Below are positions 7,881-17,666 of a stretch of 39,204 nt of DNA, piece by piece (the first letter of the stretch is position 1; each line of letters starts with the position of its first letter). This DNA comes from Steroidobacteraceae bacterium (GTDB lineage Bacteria > Pseudomonadota > Gammaproteobacteria > Steroidobacterales > Steroidobacteraceae): assembly GCA_025458905.1 (NCBI GenBank), contig JALORN010000032.1, forward strand, positions 1 through 39,204. Direction: 5' to 3'. The position numbers and the translations under genes are program-made. Under the pieces are notes generated by a model. The model had not been told where the DNA came from and did no database searches. It was given only the letters and a program-made list of their open reading frames with translations.

Positions 7881-8642
7881 TTAGATCCGCATGCCTCCGT
7901 CGACGTCAACGCAGCGGCCGGTGAAGAAGTCGTTCTCGACGATGAACAGCGCGGCGTGCGCGATCTCGCCGGTCGTGCCGAGGCGGCGCAGCGGCACGGT
8001 CGAGGTCAGCTTCTCGATCATCTCCGGGCGCATCGCCGAGAGGATGTCGGTGGCCGTGTAGCCGGGCGCGATCGAGCCGGTGCGGATGCCGTAGCGCGCG
8101 AGTTCCTTGGCCCAGACCTCGGCCATCGCCGCGACGCCGGCCTTGGTCGCCGTGTAGTTCGTCTGGCCGGGGTTGCCGTGGCGCGAGACGCTCGAGATGT
8201 TGATGATCACGCCGCCCTTGCCGGACTTCACCATGCGCTCGGCGGCCTCGCGACCGCAGAGGAAGACGCCGGTGAGGTTGATGTCGATCACCGGCTGCCA
8301 CTGCTCGAGGCCCATCTTGCCGACCACCTGGCCGTCCTTGACCTTGATGAGGAGGCCATCCTTGACGATGCCGGCGTTGTTGACGAGCACGTCGAGCCGC
8401 CCGAAGTCGCGCACCACCGCGTCCATCGTCGCGACCACGTCGGCTTCCTTGGTGACGTTGCAGAGGTAGCCGCGGGCGGTGACGCCGAGCGCGCTGCACT
8501 GCTTCGCGGTCTCGTCGAGGTCCGCCTGGTTGAGGTCGAGCAGCGCCACGTTGCCGCCCTTGGCGGCGAAGCTCTTGGCGAGTTCGCGCCCGATGCCGCG
8601 ACCGCCGCCCGTGACCACCACCGTGATGCCCTGGATCTGCAT
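7881..8642 (-). CDS. SDR oxidoreductase, FabG-like
   Basis: A 253-residue classical SDR. TGGGRGIG lies at residues 11-18, NNAG at 88-91, Ser150/151 in INISS, and Tyr163-x3-Lys167 in YTATK. The C-terminus GRCVDVDGGMRI is typical of the 3-oxoacyl-ACP reductase (FabG) branch. Many members of this branch act on other carbonyls, and no fatty-acid synthesis gene is nearby. The ATG at 8642 is preceded by GGAG about 9 nt upstream. It is first in a two-gene unit with the longer SDR. Cofactor (NADH or NADPH) and substrate cannot be fixed from sequence alone. Confidence 0.9.
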   Translation of the reverse strand: MQIQGITVVVTGGGRGIGRELAKSFAAKGGNVALLDLNQADLDETAKQCSALGVTARGYLCNVTKEADVVATMDAVVRDFGRLDVLVNNAGIVKDGLLIKVKDGQVVGKMGLEQWQPVIDINLTGVFLCGREAAERMVKSGKGGVIINISSVSRHGNPGQTNYTATKAGVAAMAEVWAKELARYGIRTGSIAPGYTATDILSAMRPEMIEKLTSTVPLRRLGTTGEIAHAALFIVENDFFTGRCVDVDGGMRI

Positions 8643-8747
8643 GAAACTCCGACTCCTGGATCTGGAACACGCCGGAAACCGGCGGCGAATTGTGGCTTCT
8701 TGCACTGCAAAAGGAAAGCCGCGGCGCGTCCCTGCCCGGGGATTACT

Positions 8748-8753
8748 TATGAT
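8748..8753 (+). promoter_or_regulatory. Possible -10 element for the GNAT gene
   Basis: TATGAT (5 of 6 matches) lies 33 nt before the ATG at 8787 in the divergent gap. No convincing -35 is present at 16-18 nt. Confidence 0.3.
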
Positions 8754-8786
8754 CCGAGCGGCCTGCCTCGCCGAGGGAACCGTCCG

Positions 8787-9317
8787 ATGCTCGTGATCCG
8801 CCCCGCGCGCCCCGACGACGCGCCGCTCGTGATGGAACTGATCCGCGACCTTGCACGCTACGAGAAGCTGCTCGACGACGTCGACGCGGACGAGTCGATG
8901 ATCGCCGCCGCGCTGTTCGCGCCGCAGCCACGCGTGTTCTGCGACGTCGCCGAATGGACCGCGCCGGGCAGGGACACACCGGTCGCCGCCGGCTTCGCGC
9001 TGTGGTTCTACAACTTCTCGACCTTCCGCGGGCGGCACGGCATCTACCTCGAGGACCTGTTCGTGCGGCCCGAGTACCGCGGACGCGGCATCGGTCGCGA
9101 GCTGCTGGTGCGGCTCGCGCGGCGTTGCGTCGACGAGGACCTGGGGCGCCTCGAGTGGGCGGTGCTCGACTGGAACGAGCCGGCGCTGCGCTTCTACGCG
9201 AGCCTCGGTGCGGCGGGGCTGAAGGAGTGGATCCCGCACCGCGTCACCGGCGCGGCACTCGCGGCGCTCGCGGGCGCCGCGACGGCGCCGGGAGGTGCCA
9301 TGGCGCCCGGCGGCTGA
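8787..9317 (+). CDS. GNAT-family N-acetyltransferase, diamine acetyltransferase-like
   Basis: A 176-residue GNAT protein. The acetyl-CoA pyrophosphate loop is RPEYRGRGIG, preceded by the strand IYLEDLFV. A later DWNEPALRFYASLGA completes a pattern very like spermidine/spermine N1-acetyltransferases (YLEDFFV ... RGFGIG ... WNEP-x-FY). It would acetylate an amine or polyamine in the cytoplasm; specificity within this branch varies and some members act on other small amines. It is monocistronic, divergent from the SDR genes, and ends 19 nt before the converging Nudix gene. The last 15 residues are Ala/Gly/Pro-rich and probably disordered. Confidence 0.88.
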   Translation: MLVIRPARPDDAPLVMELIRDLARYEKLLDDVDADESMIAAALFAPQPRVFCDVAEWTAPGRDTPVAAGFALWFYNFSTFRGRHGIYLEDLFVRPEYRGRGIGRELLVRLARRCVDEDLGRLEWAVLDWNEPALRFYASLGAAGLKEWIPHRVTGAALAALAGAATAPGGAMAPGG

Positions 9318-9336
9318 ACGCGCCGCGGGTCGCGAC

Positions 9337-10107
9337 TCAGCGCACGGGTCGCGTCCGGTCGAGGAACTCGCGCATCGAGAGGCCCGCCTCGACGGTGAAC
9401 TCGCGGCGCTCCAGCGCCTTCTCGACCTCGTCGCGCCGCATGCAGATGAAGTGCTCGACCTCGCCGTCGCGGCCGAGCGGCACGAACGAATCGGGCAGCG
9501 CGACGTCGGCGACGATCACCAGCTCGTCGTGCAGGCCGAAGCGCGTCTCGCGCACCGAGCGGATGCTCATGCCCGGGAAGTCGACGCGGCTCGCGAGCGC
9601 CCGCGGCACGCCGGCCTCCTCCCACAGCTCGCGCATCGCGCAGGCGCGCAGCGACTCGCCGGCGCTGACCCCGCCTGCGGCGACGTTGTCGAGCATGCCC
9701 GGGTCGGCGCGCTTGAGCTGGCTGCGGCGCGCGACCCAGACCCGGCCGTCGGCGAGGTAGCCGTTGACGTGGACCGCGCGGTTCTGGATGCCGAGCGTGC
9801 GGAACGCGCCGCGCTCGCAGCGCGCCACTTCCTCGCCGGACGCGTCGAGCACCGAGCAGAGCTCGTTGCGCCAGTCGGCGATCAGCCCGCGGTTGCGCAA
9901 CTGCACCGCGAGCCCCTGCAGCAGCCGGCTGCGCCGCGGGCTCGTGAAGCCGGTGTCGCGCAGCGCGAGCCCGAGGTCGGCCTCGGCCACCGCACCGGCC
10001 TCGAGCAGCGCGGGCGCGAGGTCGGCGCGCACGCGGCCGAGGATCTCGCCGGCGATCCACAGCGGCAGGTAGGGAGCGGAGAACGGACCCGCGTCGCCGG
10101 CGCCCAC
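9337..10107 (-). CDS. Nudix hydrolase with N-terminal DUF4743 domain
   Basis: About 256 residues. The Nudix box is complete: G-x5-E-x7-REL-x-EE-x-GV, seen as GGVSAGE ... RELWEEAGV. Before it lie PYLPLWIAGEILGRV and the WVARRS ... PGMLDNVAAGG segment typical of DUF4743-Nudix proteins. Eukaryotic relatives of this architecture hydrolyse oxidised or damaged thiamin diphosphate analogues, so metabolite repair is a reasonable guess. No ATG gives a sensible N-terminus; GTG at 10107, 16 nt after the hydrolase stop, keeps the whole domain. No Shine-Dalgarno is visible, so translation may depend on coupling. Third gene of the cytochrome c' transcription unit. Confidence 0.85.
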   Translation of the reverse strand: MGAGDAGPFSAPYLPLWIAGEILGRVRADLAPALLEAGAVAEADLGLALRDTGFTSPRRSRLLQGLAVQLRNRGLIADWRNELCSVLDASGEEVARCERGAFRTLGIQNRAVHVNGYLADGRVWVARRSQLKRADPGMLDNVAAGGVSAGESLRACAMRELWEEAGVPRALASRVDFPGMSIRSVRETRFGLHDELVIVADVALPDSFVPLGRDGEVEHFICMRRDEVEKALERREFTVEAGLSMREFLDRTRPVR

Positions 10108-10123
10108 GCGCGTACCGGCCGCG

Positions 10124-10918
10124 TCAGTCGCGCAGGAAGTCGACCAGCGCCTGGCCGAAGTCCTCGGGCTGCTCGACGTTCGAGAGGTGGGAGGCGTCGA
10201 GCACCAGCAGGTCGGCGCCCGGGATGCGCTCCACCATGGCCTCGGCATGCGCGACCGGCGTGGCGGCGTCCTGCGCGCCCGCGATCACGAGCGTCGGCGC
10301 GGTGATCGCGGCGATCGCCTCGCGCAGGTCGGTGTCGCGCAGCGCGCCGCAGGCCTCCGCGTAGCCGCGCGGCTGAGTGCCGCGGAACATCTCGACGATG
10401 CGCGCGACCGTCTCCGGCTCGCGCTCGCGGAAGCCGGCCGTGAACCAGCGGCCCGCCAGGCCCTCGGCGAGCGGGCCCATGCCCCGGGACGTCGCCGTCG
10501 CGATGCGCTCGTCCCAGTTGGATGCGGGCGGCAGGTGCGGCGCGGTGTTGGCCAGCACCAGGCGGCGCACGCGGGCCGCATGGTGCACCGCGCCCCACAT
10601 CGCCGTCTGGCCGCCGAGCGACAGCCCGCACCAGTGCGCGCGCGGCGTATGCGTGGCATCGAGCACCGCCACCGCGTCGGCGGCGTGGTCGGCCATGGTG
10701 CGCGGCGACGGCGGCCCGTCCGGCACCTCGGACTTGCCGTGGCCGCGCACGTCGTAGCGGATCACGCGGAAGTGCGGCTCGAGCATCGGCAGCTGCGGCG
10801 CCCAGACCTCGAGCGAGGCCCCGAGCGGGTGCAGCAGCAGCAGTGCCGGGGCGTGGTTGCGCCCCGACACTGCGTAGTGCAGGCGGTAGCCGTCGCGTTC
10901 CGCGAAACCCGTCTGCAC
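10124..10918 (-). CDS. Alpha/beta hydrolase, 3-oxoadipate enol-lactonase-like
   Basis: A 264-residue alpha/beta hydrolase. The oxyanion segment is LLLLHPLGASLEVW, the nucleophile elbow GLSLGG (Ser100), the acid Asp in AGAQDAATP, and the catalytic His in DASHLSNVEQP. The SHLSNVEQPEDF ending and the HPLGASLEVW start are typical of the PcaD (3-oxoadipate enol-lactonase) group, but no other beta-ketoadipate gene is nearby. It could equally be a general esterase or lactonase. It begins 7 nt after the cytochrome c' stop and is followed 16 nt later by the Nudix gene. Confidence 0.87.
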   Translation of the reverse strand: MQTGFAERDGYRLHYAVSGRNHAPALLLLHPLGASLEVWAPQLPMLEPHFRVIRYDVRGHGKSEVPDGPPSPRTMADHAADAVAVLDATHTPRAHWCGLSLGGQTAMWGAVHHAARVRRLVLANTAPHLPPASNWDERIATATSRGMGPLAEGLAGRWFTAGFREREPETVARIVEMFRGTQPRGYAEACGALRDTDLREAIAAITAPTLVIAGAQDAATPVAHAEAMVERIPGADLLVLDASHLSNVEQPEDFGQALVDFLRD

Positions 10919-10925
10919 GAGCGGC

Positions 10926-11399
10926 TCAGTCTGCCTTGAACTTGTCGTGGCAGGCCTTGCAGGCGGCGCCGGTCGCGCCGAACGCGGCCTTGACCTCGTC
11001 GACCGACGTGGCCTTCTGCGCGGCCGAGGCGAGCGCGCCCGACTTGTCCTGGAAGTCCTTCATCAGCTTGTCGAACTCGGCCTTGTTGGCCCAGATCTCG
11101 GGCTTGGCCTTGGTGTTGCCGGTCTTCGAGACCTCGGGGAAGGTGTCCGGGGCGATCGAGGACATGAAGGCCACACGGGCGGCGTTGCGCTTGAAGATCG
11201 CGGCGTCGAACGGCGCCTTGCCGCTCGCCATCGCACCGAGCGGGCCGAAGTTGTTGTAGATGACGGTGTAGACCGACTGGCGGTACTTGATGGCCGCTTC
11301 GGCTTCCTTGCTGCCCTGGGCCTGCGCGGCACCGGCGGCGACGAGGGCCAGGACCGCGGCGAGGGCCGGGGCCTGCTTCATCCGTAACGAGATCGTCAT
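10926..11399 (-). CDS. Cytochrome c' (class II c-type cytochrome)
   Basis: A 157-residue periplasmic haem protein. The signal peptide (residues 1-28) ends AAGAAQAQ. The mature part is a predicted four-helix bundle with the haem site at the C-terminus: Cys147-Lys-Ala-Cys150-His151 in the CKACHDKFK end, as in all cytochromes c'. [14 protein letters not shown] at the N-terminal helix also matches the family. Proteins of this family bind NO and CO at a five-coordinate haem and are linked to nitrosative stress or electron transfer. A good AAGGAG ribosome site precedes the ATG at 11399. It heads a unit with the enol-lactonase-like and Nudix genes. Confidence 0.94.
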   Translation of the reverse strand: MTISLRMKQAPALAAVLALVAAGAAQAQGSKEAEAAIKYRQSVYTVIYNNFGPLGAMASGKAPFDAAIFKRNAARVAFMSSIAPDTFPEVSKTGNTKAKPEIWANKAEFDKLMKDFQDKSGALASAAQKATSVDEVKAAFGATGAACKACHDKFKAD

Positions 11400-11458
11400 C
11401 GAGGACTCCTTGGGTGGCCTGGAGGTGGCCTGAGGGTTGATGGGAAACGGGACCGGCG

Positions 11459-11489
11459 ATTGTAGCCGCAACGCGGTTGCAGGTCGCAA
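11459..11489 (-). promoter_or_regulatory. Candidate promoter of the cytochrome c' gene
   Basis: On the minus strand TACAAT (11464-11459) is preceded by TTGCGA (11489-11484) with a long 19-nt spacer. It lies about 60 nt before the ATG at 11399. Confidence 0.4.
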
Positions 11490-11549
11490 GCCCGGGCCGC
11501 CTCTGTTACGCTTCGCGGCCTTTTTGCCCGCCGCGACGTGCCTGCCGCC

Positions 11550-13400
<1,851 letters not shown>

Positions 13401-13403
13401 ACC

Positions 13404-13458
13404 GAAAAGGGGACAGATTTATTTTCCCGAAGCGGGAAAATAAATCTGTCCCCTTTTC
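13404..13458. repeat. Perfect 26-bp inverted repeat (REP-like element) between convergent genes
   Basis: Two perfect 26-bp arms (13404-13429 and 13433-13458) surround a 3-nt AAG loop. The arms carry GGGGACAGATTTATTTTCCC. It is A/T-rich and stands out from the surrounding 70%-GC sequence. Near-identical GGGGACAG-xTTTATTTT sequences are dispersed in many proteobacterial genomes and are often linked to REP-associated (IS200-like) transposases; that is from general knowledge, and no transposase is present here. It begins 3 nt after typA and ends 16 nt from the stop of the converging gene, so it should also work as a bidirectional terminator, with T-runs on both sides. Confidence 0.9.
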
Positions 13459-13474
13459 TCTCAGGATGGCGCGC

Positions 13475-14290
13475 TCAGGCCTTGGGGGGGCCGGGGAAGA
13501 ACGCGTTGGTCCGCCGCACGTACTCTTCGTAGCCGGCGCGGCGCTTGCCGATGCTCTTTTCGAGCAGGGCGACGCCGGAGACGCGCATCAGCAGCACGGA
13601 CATCAGGATGGGCCCGGGCAGCGCCCACCAGGCGCCGGCGGACAGCGCGATCAGGTAGAAGCCCCACCAGATCGAGAAGTCGCCGAAGTAGTTGGGGTGG
13701 CGGGTGTAGCGCCAGAAGCCGCGGTCCATGACCTTGCCCTTGTTCGCCGGGTCGGCCTTGAAGCGCGCCAGCTGCCAGTCGCCGCCGGCCTCGAACACGA
13801 AGCCGACCAGCCACAGCAGCACGCCGGCGGCGTCGAGCCAGCCGAGCGGGCGGGTGCCGAGGATCGCGCCGAGCAGGGGCAGCGAGATCACCCAGGCGAG
13901 GCCGGCCTGCAGGAAGAACACCAGGTACAGGCTCTTGAACGTGAAGCCGGGGTCGTTGCGGCGGCGGATCTCCTGGTAGCGGTAGTCTTCGGGATGGCCC
14001 CAGTTGCGCACGCCGATGTAGGTGGCGAGGCGCAGGGCCCAGATGGCCACCAGCGCGATCACCAGGGCGCGGCGCTCGAGGGGCGCGGCGGCCGGCACGT
14101 GGACGTCCGCGCGCGGCGCGTCGAAGGCCGGCGCGACCCAGGCATAGACGAGGGCGGCGAGCAGGAACATCAGCGACCAGAGCACGTCGACGATCGCGAC
14201 ATTGCGCCGGGCCACCGAGACGAGCCACGTCGAGAATGCCGCGCCGAGCAGCACCACGAGGCCGGACAGCCACACAGACAGGTCGAACAC
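13475..14290 (-). CDS. DUF1295 / steroid 5-alpha-reductase-like membrane protein
   Basis: A 271-residue polytopic membrane protein with about six or seven hydrophobic segments. The C-terminal half has the conserved core of the DUF1295 family: KGKVMDRGFWRYTRHPNYFGD, then WWGFYL and LLEKSIGKRR, with YEEYVRRTNAFFP at the end. The RHPNYFG motif is shared with steroid 5-alpha reductases and isoprenylcysteine methyltransferases and forms the NADPH or SAM binding site in those enzymes. The physiological substrate of bacterial members is generally unknown. Single gene, convergent with typA and divergent from motA. Confidence 0.9.
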   Translation of the reverse strand: MFDLSVWLSGLVVLLGAAFSTWLVSVARRNVAIVDVLWSLMFLLAALVYAWVAPAFDAPRADVHVPAAAPLERRALVIALVAIWALRLATYIGVRNWGHPEDYRYQEIRRRNDPGFTFKSLYLVFFLQAGLAWVISLPLLGAILGTRPLGWLDAAGVLLWLVGFVFEAGGDWQLARFKADPANKGKVMDRGFWRYTRHPNYFGDFSIWWGFYLIALSAGAWWALPGPILMSVLLMRVSGVALLEKSIGKRRAGYEEYVRRTNAFFPGPPKA

Positions 14291-14440
14291 CGCGCCACTC
14301 CCTGCACGCCCGCGCCGGGCAGCACCGGATTGTCGTCGGTGTACCCCGGGGCGGCAATGGCCTGCCGCCCGCGGCAGCGCCCTGCCGGCGCCGGCCGGCG
14401 TCGCGCGGCGCGGGGCCGCGCGCTGCGGCTCGGTGGCTGC

Positions 14441-14467
14441 TCAAGACCCGGCCCGGGCGGCCGTTAA
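14441..14467 (+). promoter_or_regulatory. Candidate sigma-28 (FliA) promoter of motAB
   Basis: TCAAGACC, exactly 11 nt, then GCCGTTAA. The flagellar sigma-28 consensus is TAAAGTTT or TCAAGTTT, 11 nt, GCCGATAA; the -10 matches at 7 of 8 positions and the -35 at 5 of 8. It lies 44 nt before the motA ATG, which is a fitting place for a late flagellar promoter. Confidence 0.65.
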
Positions 14468-14511
14468 CCCGTGCAACCGGTGACACCCCTGCCAGAGGTC
14501 GCGCGCTCGTC

Positions 14512-15378
14512 ATGTTTGCAATGATCGGCTCCGTAGTCGTGCTGGTGTGCGTGCTGGGCGGCTTCCTGATGTCGGGCGGCAACCTGCTGCTGCTCTGGCA
14601 CCCCTCCGAGATCATCGTGATCATCGGCGCGGCGCTCGGCGCCTTCATGACCAGCAACCCGCTGAAGGTCGTGAAGGCCTCGTTCGCGGGAGCCGTGGGC
14701 CTCTTCAAGAAGCCTCGCTACGAGCGCGAGGACTACGTCGACATCCTCAAGCTCGTCTACGACCTGCTGGTGAAGTCGCGCAAGGAGGGCCTGCTCGCGA
14801 TCGAGGCGGACATCGAGGACCCGTCCAAGAGCGCGGTGTTCTCGAAATACCCGAAGGTGCTCGCCGACCACCACATGCTCGACTTCATCACCGACTGCCT
14901 GCGGCTGATGGTCGGCGGCAACCTCGACCCGAACGAGCTCGAGAGCCTGCTCGAGTACGAGCTCGAGACCCACCACAAGGAAGCCGCCGAGCCTGCGCAT
15001 GCGGTGCAGAAGGTCGCGGACGCACTGCCCGGCTTCGGCATCGTCGCGGCGGTGCTCGGCATCGTGAACACGATGGCGGCGATCGAGGGTGCGGACACGG
15101 CCACGATCGGCGCCAAGGTCGGCGCGGCGCTGGTCGGCACCTTCCTCGGCATCCTCGTGGCCTACGGCTTCGTCGGCCCGATCGCGGCCGCGATGGAGGG
15201 CCGCGCGCACGAGGAGGGCAAGGCCTTCGAGGTGGTGAAGATGGCGCTGGTGGCGAGCGTGCGCGGGTATCCGCCGCAGGTCGCGGTCGAGTTCGCGCGC
15301 AAGCTCCTCTTCAGCGACATCCGCCCGACCTTCGCCGACCTCGAGGCGCACCTCAAGGGCAAGGCGGGCGCGAAGTAA
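14512..15378 (+). CDS. motA: Flagellar motor stator protein MotA
   Basis: A 288-residue inner-membrane protein that, with MotB, forms the proton-driven stator of the flagellar motor. It has two N-terminal hydrophobic segments (MIGSVVVLVCVLGGFLMSG and IIVIIGAALGAF), a cytoplasmic domain (about 60-160) and two C-terminal membrane segments with the conserved proline regions LPGFGIVAAVLGIVN and VAYGFVGPIAAAME. Length and layout match MotA, not ExbB/TolQ. ATG 14512 follows a weak AGAGG site; ATG 14521 is an alternative. It precedes motB by 24 nt and has a sigma-28-like promoter. No other flagellar gene lies in the window. Confidence 0.96.
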   Translation: MFAMIGSVVVLVCVLGGFLMSGGNLLLLWHPSEIIVIIGAALGAFMTSNPLKVVKASFAGAVGLFKKPRYEREDYVDILKLVYDLLVKSRKEGLLAIEADIEDPSKSAVFSKYPKVLADHHMLDFITDCLRLMVGGNLDPNELESLLEYELETHHKEAAEPAHAVQKVADALPGFGIVAAVLGIVNTMAAIEGADTATIGAKVGAALVGTFLGILVAYGFVGPIAAAMEGRAHEEGKAFEVVKMALVASVRGYPPQVAVEFARKLLFSDIRPTFADLEAHLKGKAGAK

Positions 15379-15402
15379 GCCCGGGCGCAGCAGGTCGACA
15401 TC

Positions 15403-16653
15403 ATGGCCGCCGACAAGGAAGGCAAGCGCCCGATCATCATCAAGAAGAAGAAGGTGATCGCGGGCGGTCACCACGGTGGCGCGTGGAAGGTCGCGTACGC
15501 GGACTTCGTGACCGCTATGATGGCTTTCTTCATGGTGATGTGGCTCGTGTCCACCGTGTCGAAGGAACAGCGCGCGGCGATCTTCGACTACTTCCAGAAC
15601 CCGAGCATGGAGCCCGGCAAGGCGCCGAAGCCCGCGCCCGGCCAGGCGGGCCCGGGAGGCGCGAGCACCAGCCCGATCAACCTGCGCGGCGGCCTCGACG
15701 CCCCGCGCACGTTCTCGCGCTCCCCGGACATCGGCGGGCCGGTCGCGCAGATCGGCGCGGCGGCGCAGGGCGAGCCGCCGGACGTCTCGGAGGCGCAGAA
15801 GATCGCCGAGGCCGCCGAGCGCGCGCAGCTCGAGTCGCTGATGGCCGAGTTGCGCGAGGCGATCTCGAAGAGCCAGGCGCTCGAGCCGTTCAAGGACCAG
15901 CTGCTGCTCGACATCACCCCCGAGGGCCTGCGCATCCAGATCGTCGATGCGCAGAACCGCCCGATGTTCGACCTCGGCGGCTCGACGCTGAAGAACTACA
16001 CCGACGTGATCCTGCGCGAGCTCTCGCCCTATCTCTCGTCGGTGCCGAACCGCATCAGCCTCACGGGCCACACCGACACGACACCGTACTCCGCCCAGGC
16101 CGGCTACACGAACTGGGAACTGTCCGCCGACCGCGCCAACGCCGCGCGACGGGCGCTCGAGCGCGGCGGCCTCGCCGCCGACAAGGTCGCGCGCGTCGTG
16201 GGCCTTTCGTCCTCGGTGCTCTTCGACAAGACGCAGCCGCGCAACCCGGTCAACCGGCGCATCAGCATCATCGTGATGACCAAGCGCGCCGAGGAAGCGG
16301 CGTTGAAGACCGACGTGCCCGTCACGCCGGGCGGCGCGGACGTGGCGGCAGCGGCCGGCGAGCCGGCGAGCGCGGCCGTCAGCGGCGCCGACGGGACGGC
16401 GACGGTCGCGGCGGCGGGCACTGGCGCGATGGGCGCACCCGGTGGCTCCGGCACGCCGCCGCCGATCGTCGGCGAGGGCGCGACGCCCAAGGTCGACCCG
16501 ATGGCGAACCAGCCGCTGCCGCCGCCGACGCGGGGCACGCCGAACTGGGTGCCGCCGGTACCGTCGGTGGCGCCGGCGCGCCCGACCATCGCCTCCGCCC
16601 AGGAAACTGCCGCCGCGGCGCGCGCGATCCTCGAGAAGCAGCCGAAGCCCTGA
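15403..16653 (+). CDS. motB: Flagellar motor stator protein MotB
   Basis: A 416-residue stator partner of MotA. After a basic N-terminus (IIIKKKKVIAGGHHGG) a single membrane helix carries the proton-binding Asp34 in AYADFVTAMMAFFMVMWL. A Gly/Pro/Ala-rich linker follows (about 66-125). The OmpA-like peptidoglycan-binding domain spans about 165-295, including FDLGGSTLKNY, TGHTDTTPY, LSADRANAARR and NRRISIIV. Residues from about 300 to the end form an Ala/Gly/Pro-rich tail of some 115 residues, longer than in textbook MotB (about 308 residues in E. coli). Asp34 and the absence of extra polar residues in the helix fit a proton-driven motor. Confidence 0.96.
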   Translation: MAADKEGKRPIIIKKKKVIAGGHHGGAWKVAYADFVTAMMAFFMVMWLVSTVSKEQRAAIFDYFQNPSMEPGKAPKPAPGQAGPGGASTSPINLRGGLDAPRTFSRSPDIGGPVAQIGAAAQGEPPDVSEAQKIAEAAERAQLESLMAELREAISKSQALEPFKDQLLLDITPEGLRIQIVDAQNRPMFDLGGSTLKNYTDVILRELSPYLSSVPNRISLTGHTDTTPYSAQAGYTNWELSADRANAARRALERGGLAADKVARVVGLSSSVLFDKTQPRNPVNRRISIIVMTKRAEEAALKTDVPVTPGGADVAAAAGEPASAAVSGADGTATVAAAGTGAMGAPGGSGTPPPIVGEGATPKVDPMANQPLPPPTRGTPNWVPPVPSVAPARPTIASAQETAAAARAILEKQPKP

Positions 16654-16656
16654 AGC

Positions 16657-16673
16657 CCGCGCCGTGGGCGCGG
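16657..16673. terminator. Hairpin between convergent motB and dehydrogenase genes
   Basis: CCGCGCC and GGCGCGG form a perfect 7-bp stem with a GTG loop, 3 nt after motB and 16 nt before the converging gene's stop. It has no T-tract, so termination is plausible but unproven. Confidence 0.4.
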
Positions 16674-16689
16674 CACGTCGCGCCGACGC

Positions 16690-17646
16690 TCAGGCGCGGT
16701 CGGCCGGCGCAGCCTCCGGTGGCGGCTCCGCATCCGCCAGGTGCCGCGTGAGCGCCATCAGGCGCCGGTCCCGCCACGCCGAGCGCGCCGCGCGCCCGGG
16801 CTCGGGCAGCAGCGCACGCCGCGCCGCATGCAGCGCCTCGACCTGTGCCGGATCGAGCCGGAACCCTGCGGCCTCGTTGATGCGCTCGATCGTGGGGCCG
16901 AAGCGCGCGAGGTAGTCGCGCAGCCCGGCCGGCGCGTTCAGGTCGCCGACCTCGAACGGGCCGATGAATGCCCAGCGCCGGCCGAGGCCGTCGCGGATCG
17001 CCGCATCGACGTCGTCGACGCTCGCCACGCCGTCGGCCACCAGCCGGCAGGCCTCGGCGAGCAGCGTCCACTGCAGCCGGTTGAGCACGAAGCCGTGCAC
17101 CTCGCGCCGTACGTGGATCGGCGCCTGGCCGACCTCGCGCAGCAGCCCGAGCGTGCGCTGCACCACCTGCTCGTCGGTGAACGGTGCTCCCGAGACCTCG
17201 ACCAGCGGCACGAGGTAGGGCGGATTCACCGGATGCGCGACGATGCAGCGCGACCGGCCCGGCACGGCACCCGCCATCGCCGAGGTGGGGAAGGCGGACG
17301 TCGAGCTGGCGAGGATCGTGCCGGGCGCGGCGAGCGCGTCCATCCGTGCGTAGAGCTGCTGCTTGGCGTCGAGCCGCTCGACGATGCTCTCCTGGACGTA
17401 GTCGACGCCCTCGAGCGCGGCCTCCAGCGAGCCGGCGACGGTGACGCGGGCGCGCACGGCCGCAGGCGGCTCGCGCAGCAGACCGAGGCGCTGCAGGTCG
17501 GCGAGCGAGGCATCGATGGCTGCGAGTGCCCGCTCCGCCTGGCCGGGCTGCGAGTCGTACAGCCTGGCCTCGACCCCCGCGCGCGCGAACACGATGGCCC
17601 ATCCCGAGCCGACCAGGCCGGCGCCGACCAACGCGACACGGTGCAT
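16690..17646 (-). CDS. 3-hydroxyacyl-CoA dehydrogenase family protein (lambda-crystallin / L-gulonate dehydrogenase-like)
   Basis: A 318-residue NAD-dependent dehydrogenase. The Rossmann loop is VGAGLVGSGWA (residues 7-17). SSTSAFPTS and AHPVNPPYLVPLVEV (His138, Glu150) give the active-site region, and the helical C-terminal domain holds FVLNRLQW. The HPVNPP[YY]-x2-PLVE text is characteristic of the CRYL1/L-gulonate 3-dehydrogenase and carnitine-dehydrogenase branch rather than of fatty-acid oxidation enzymes. The substrate is likely a 3-hydroxy acid. A GAGGACC ribosome site precedes ATG 17646. It lies 20 nt downstream of the small helical gene, so it is probably cotranscribed with the first methyltransferase pair. 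Confidence 0.9.
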   Translation of the reverse strand: MHRVALVGAGLVGSGWAIVFARAGVEARLYDSQPGQAERALAAIDASLADLQRLGLLREPPAAVRARVTVAGSLEAALEGVDYVQESIVERLDAKQQLYARMDALAAPGTILASSTSAFPTSAMAGAVPGRSRCIVAHPVNPPYLVPLVEVSGAPFTDEQVVQRTLGLLREVGQAPIHVRREVHGFVLNRLQWTLLAEACRLVADGVASVDDVDAAIRDGLGRRWAFIGPFEVGDLNAPAGLRDYLARFGPTIERINEAAGFRLDPAQVEALHAARRALLPEPGRAARSAWRDRRLMALTRHLADAEPPPEAAPADRA

Positions 17647-17666
17647 CGGATGGTCCTCGCCCCGCC

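Noticed and set aside
8700..8710. Palindrome TTGCACTGCAA in the SDR/GNAT divergent gap
   Set aside because: Only 11 bp, single copy, no regulator gene nearby and no match to an operator I know.
10124..10918. Full protocatechuate (beta-ketoadipate) pathway
   Set aside because: Only an enol-lactonase-like hydrolase is present; no dioxygenase, cycloisomerase or decarboxylase gene is in the window.
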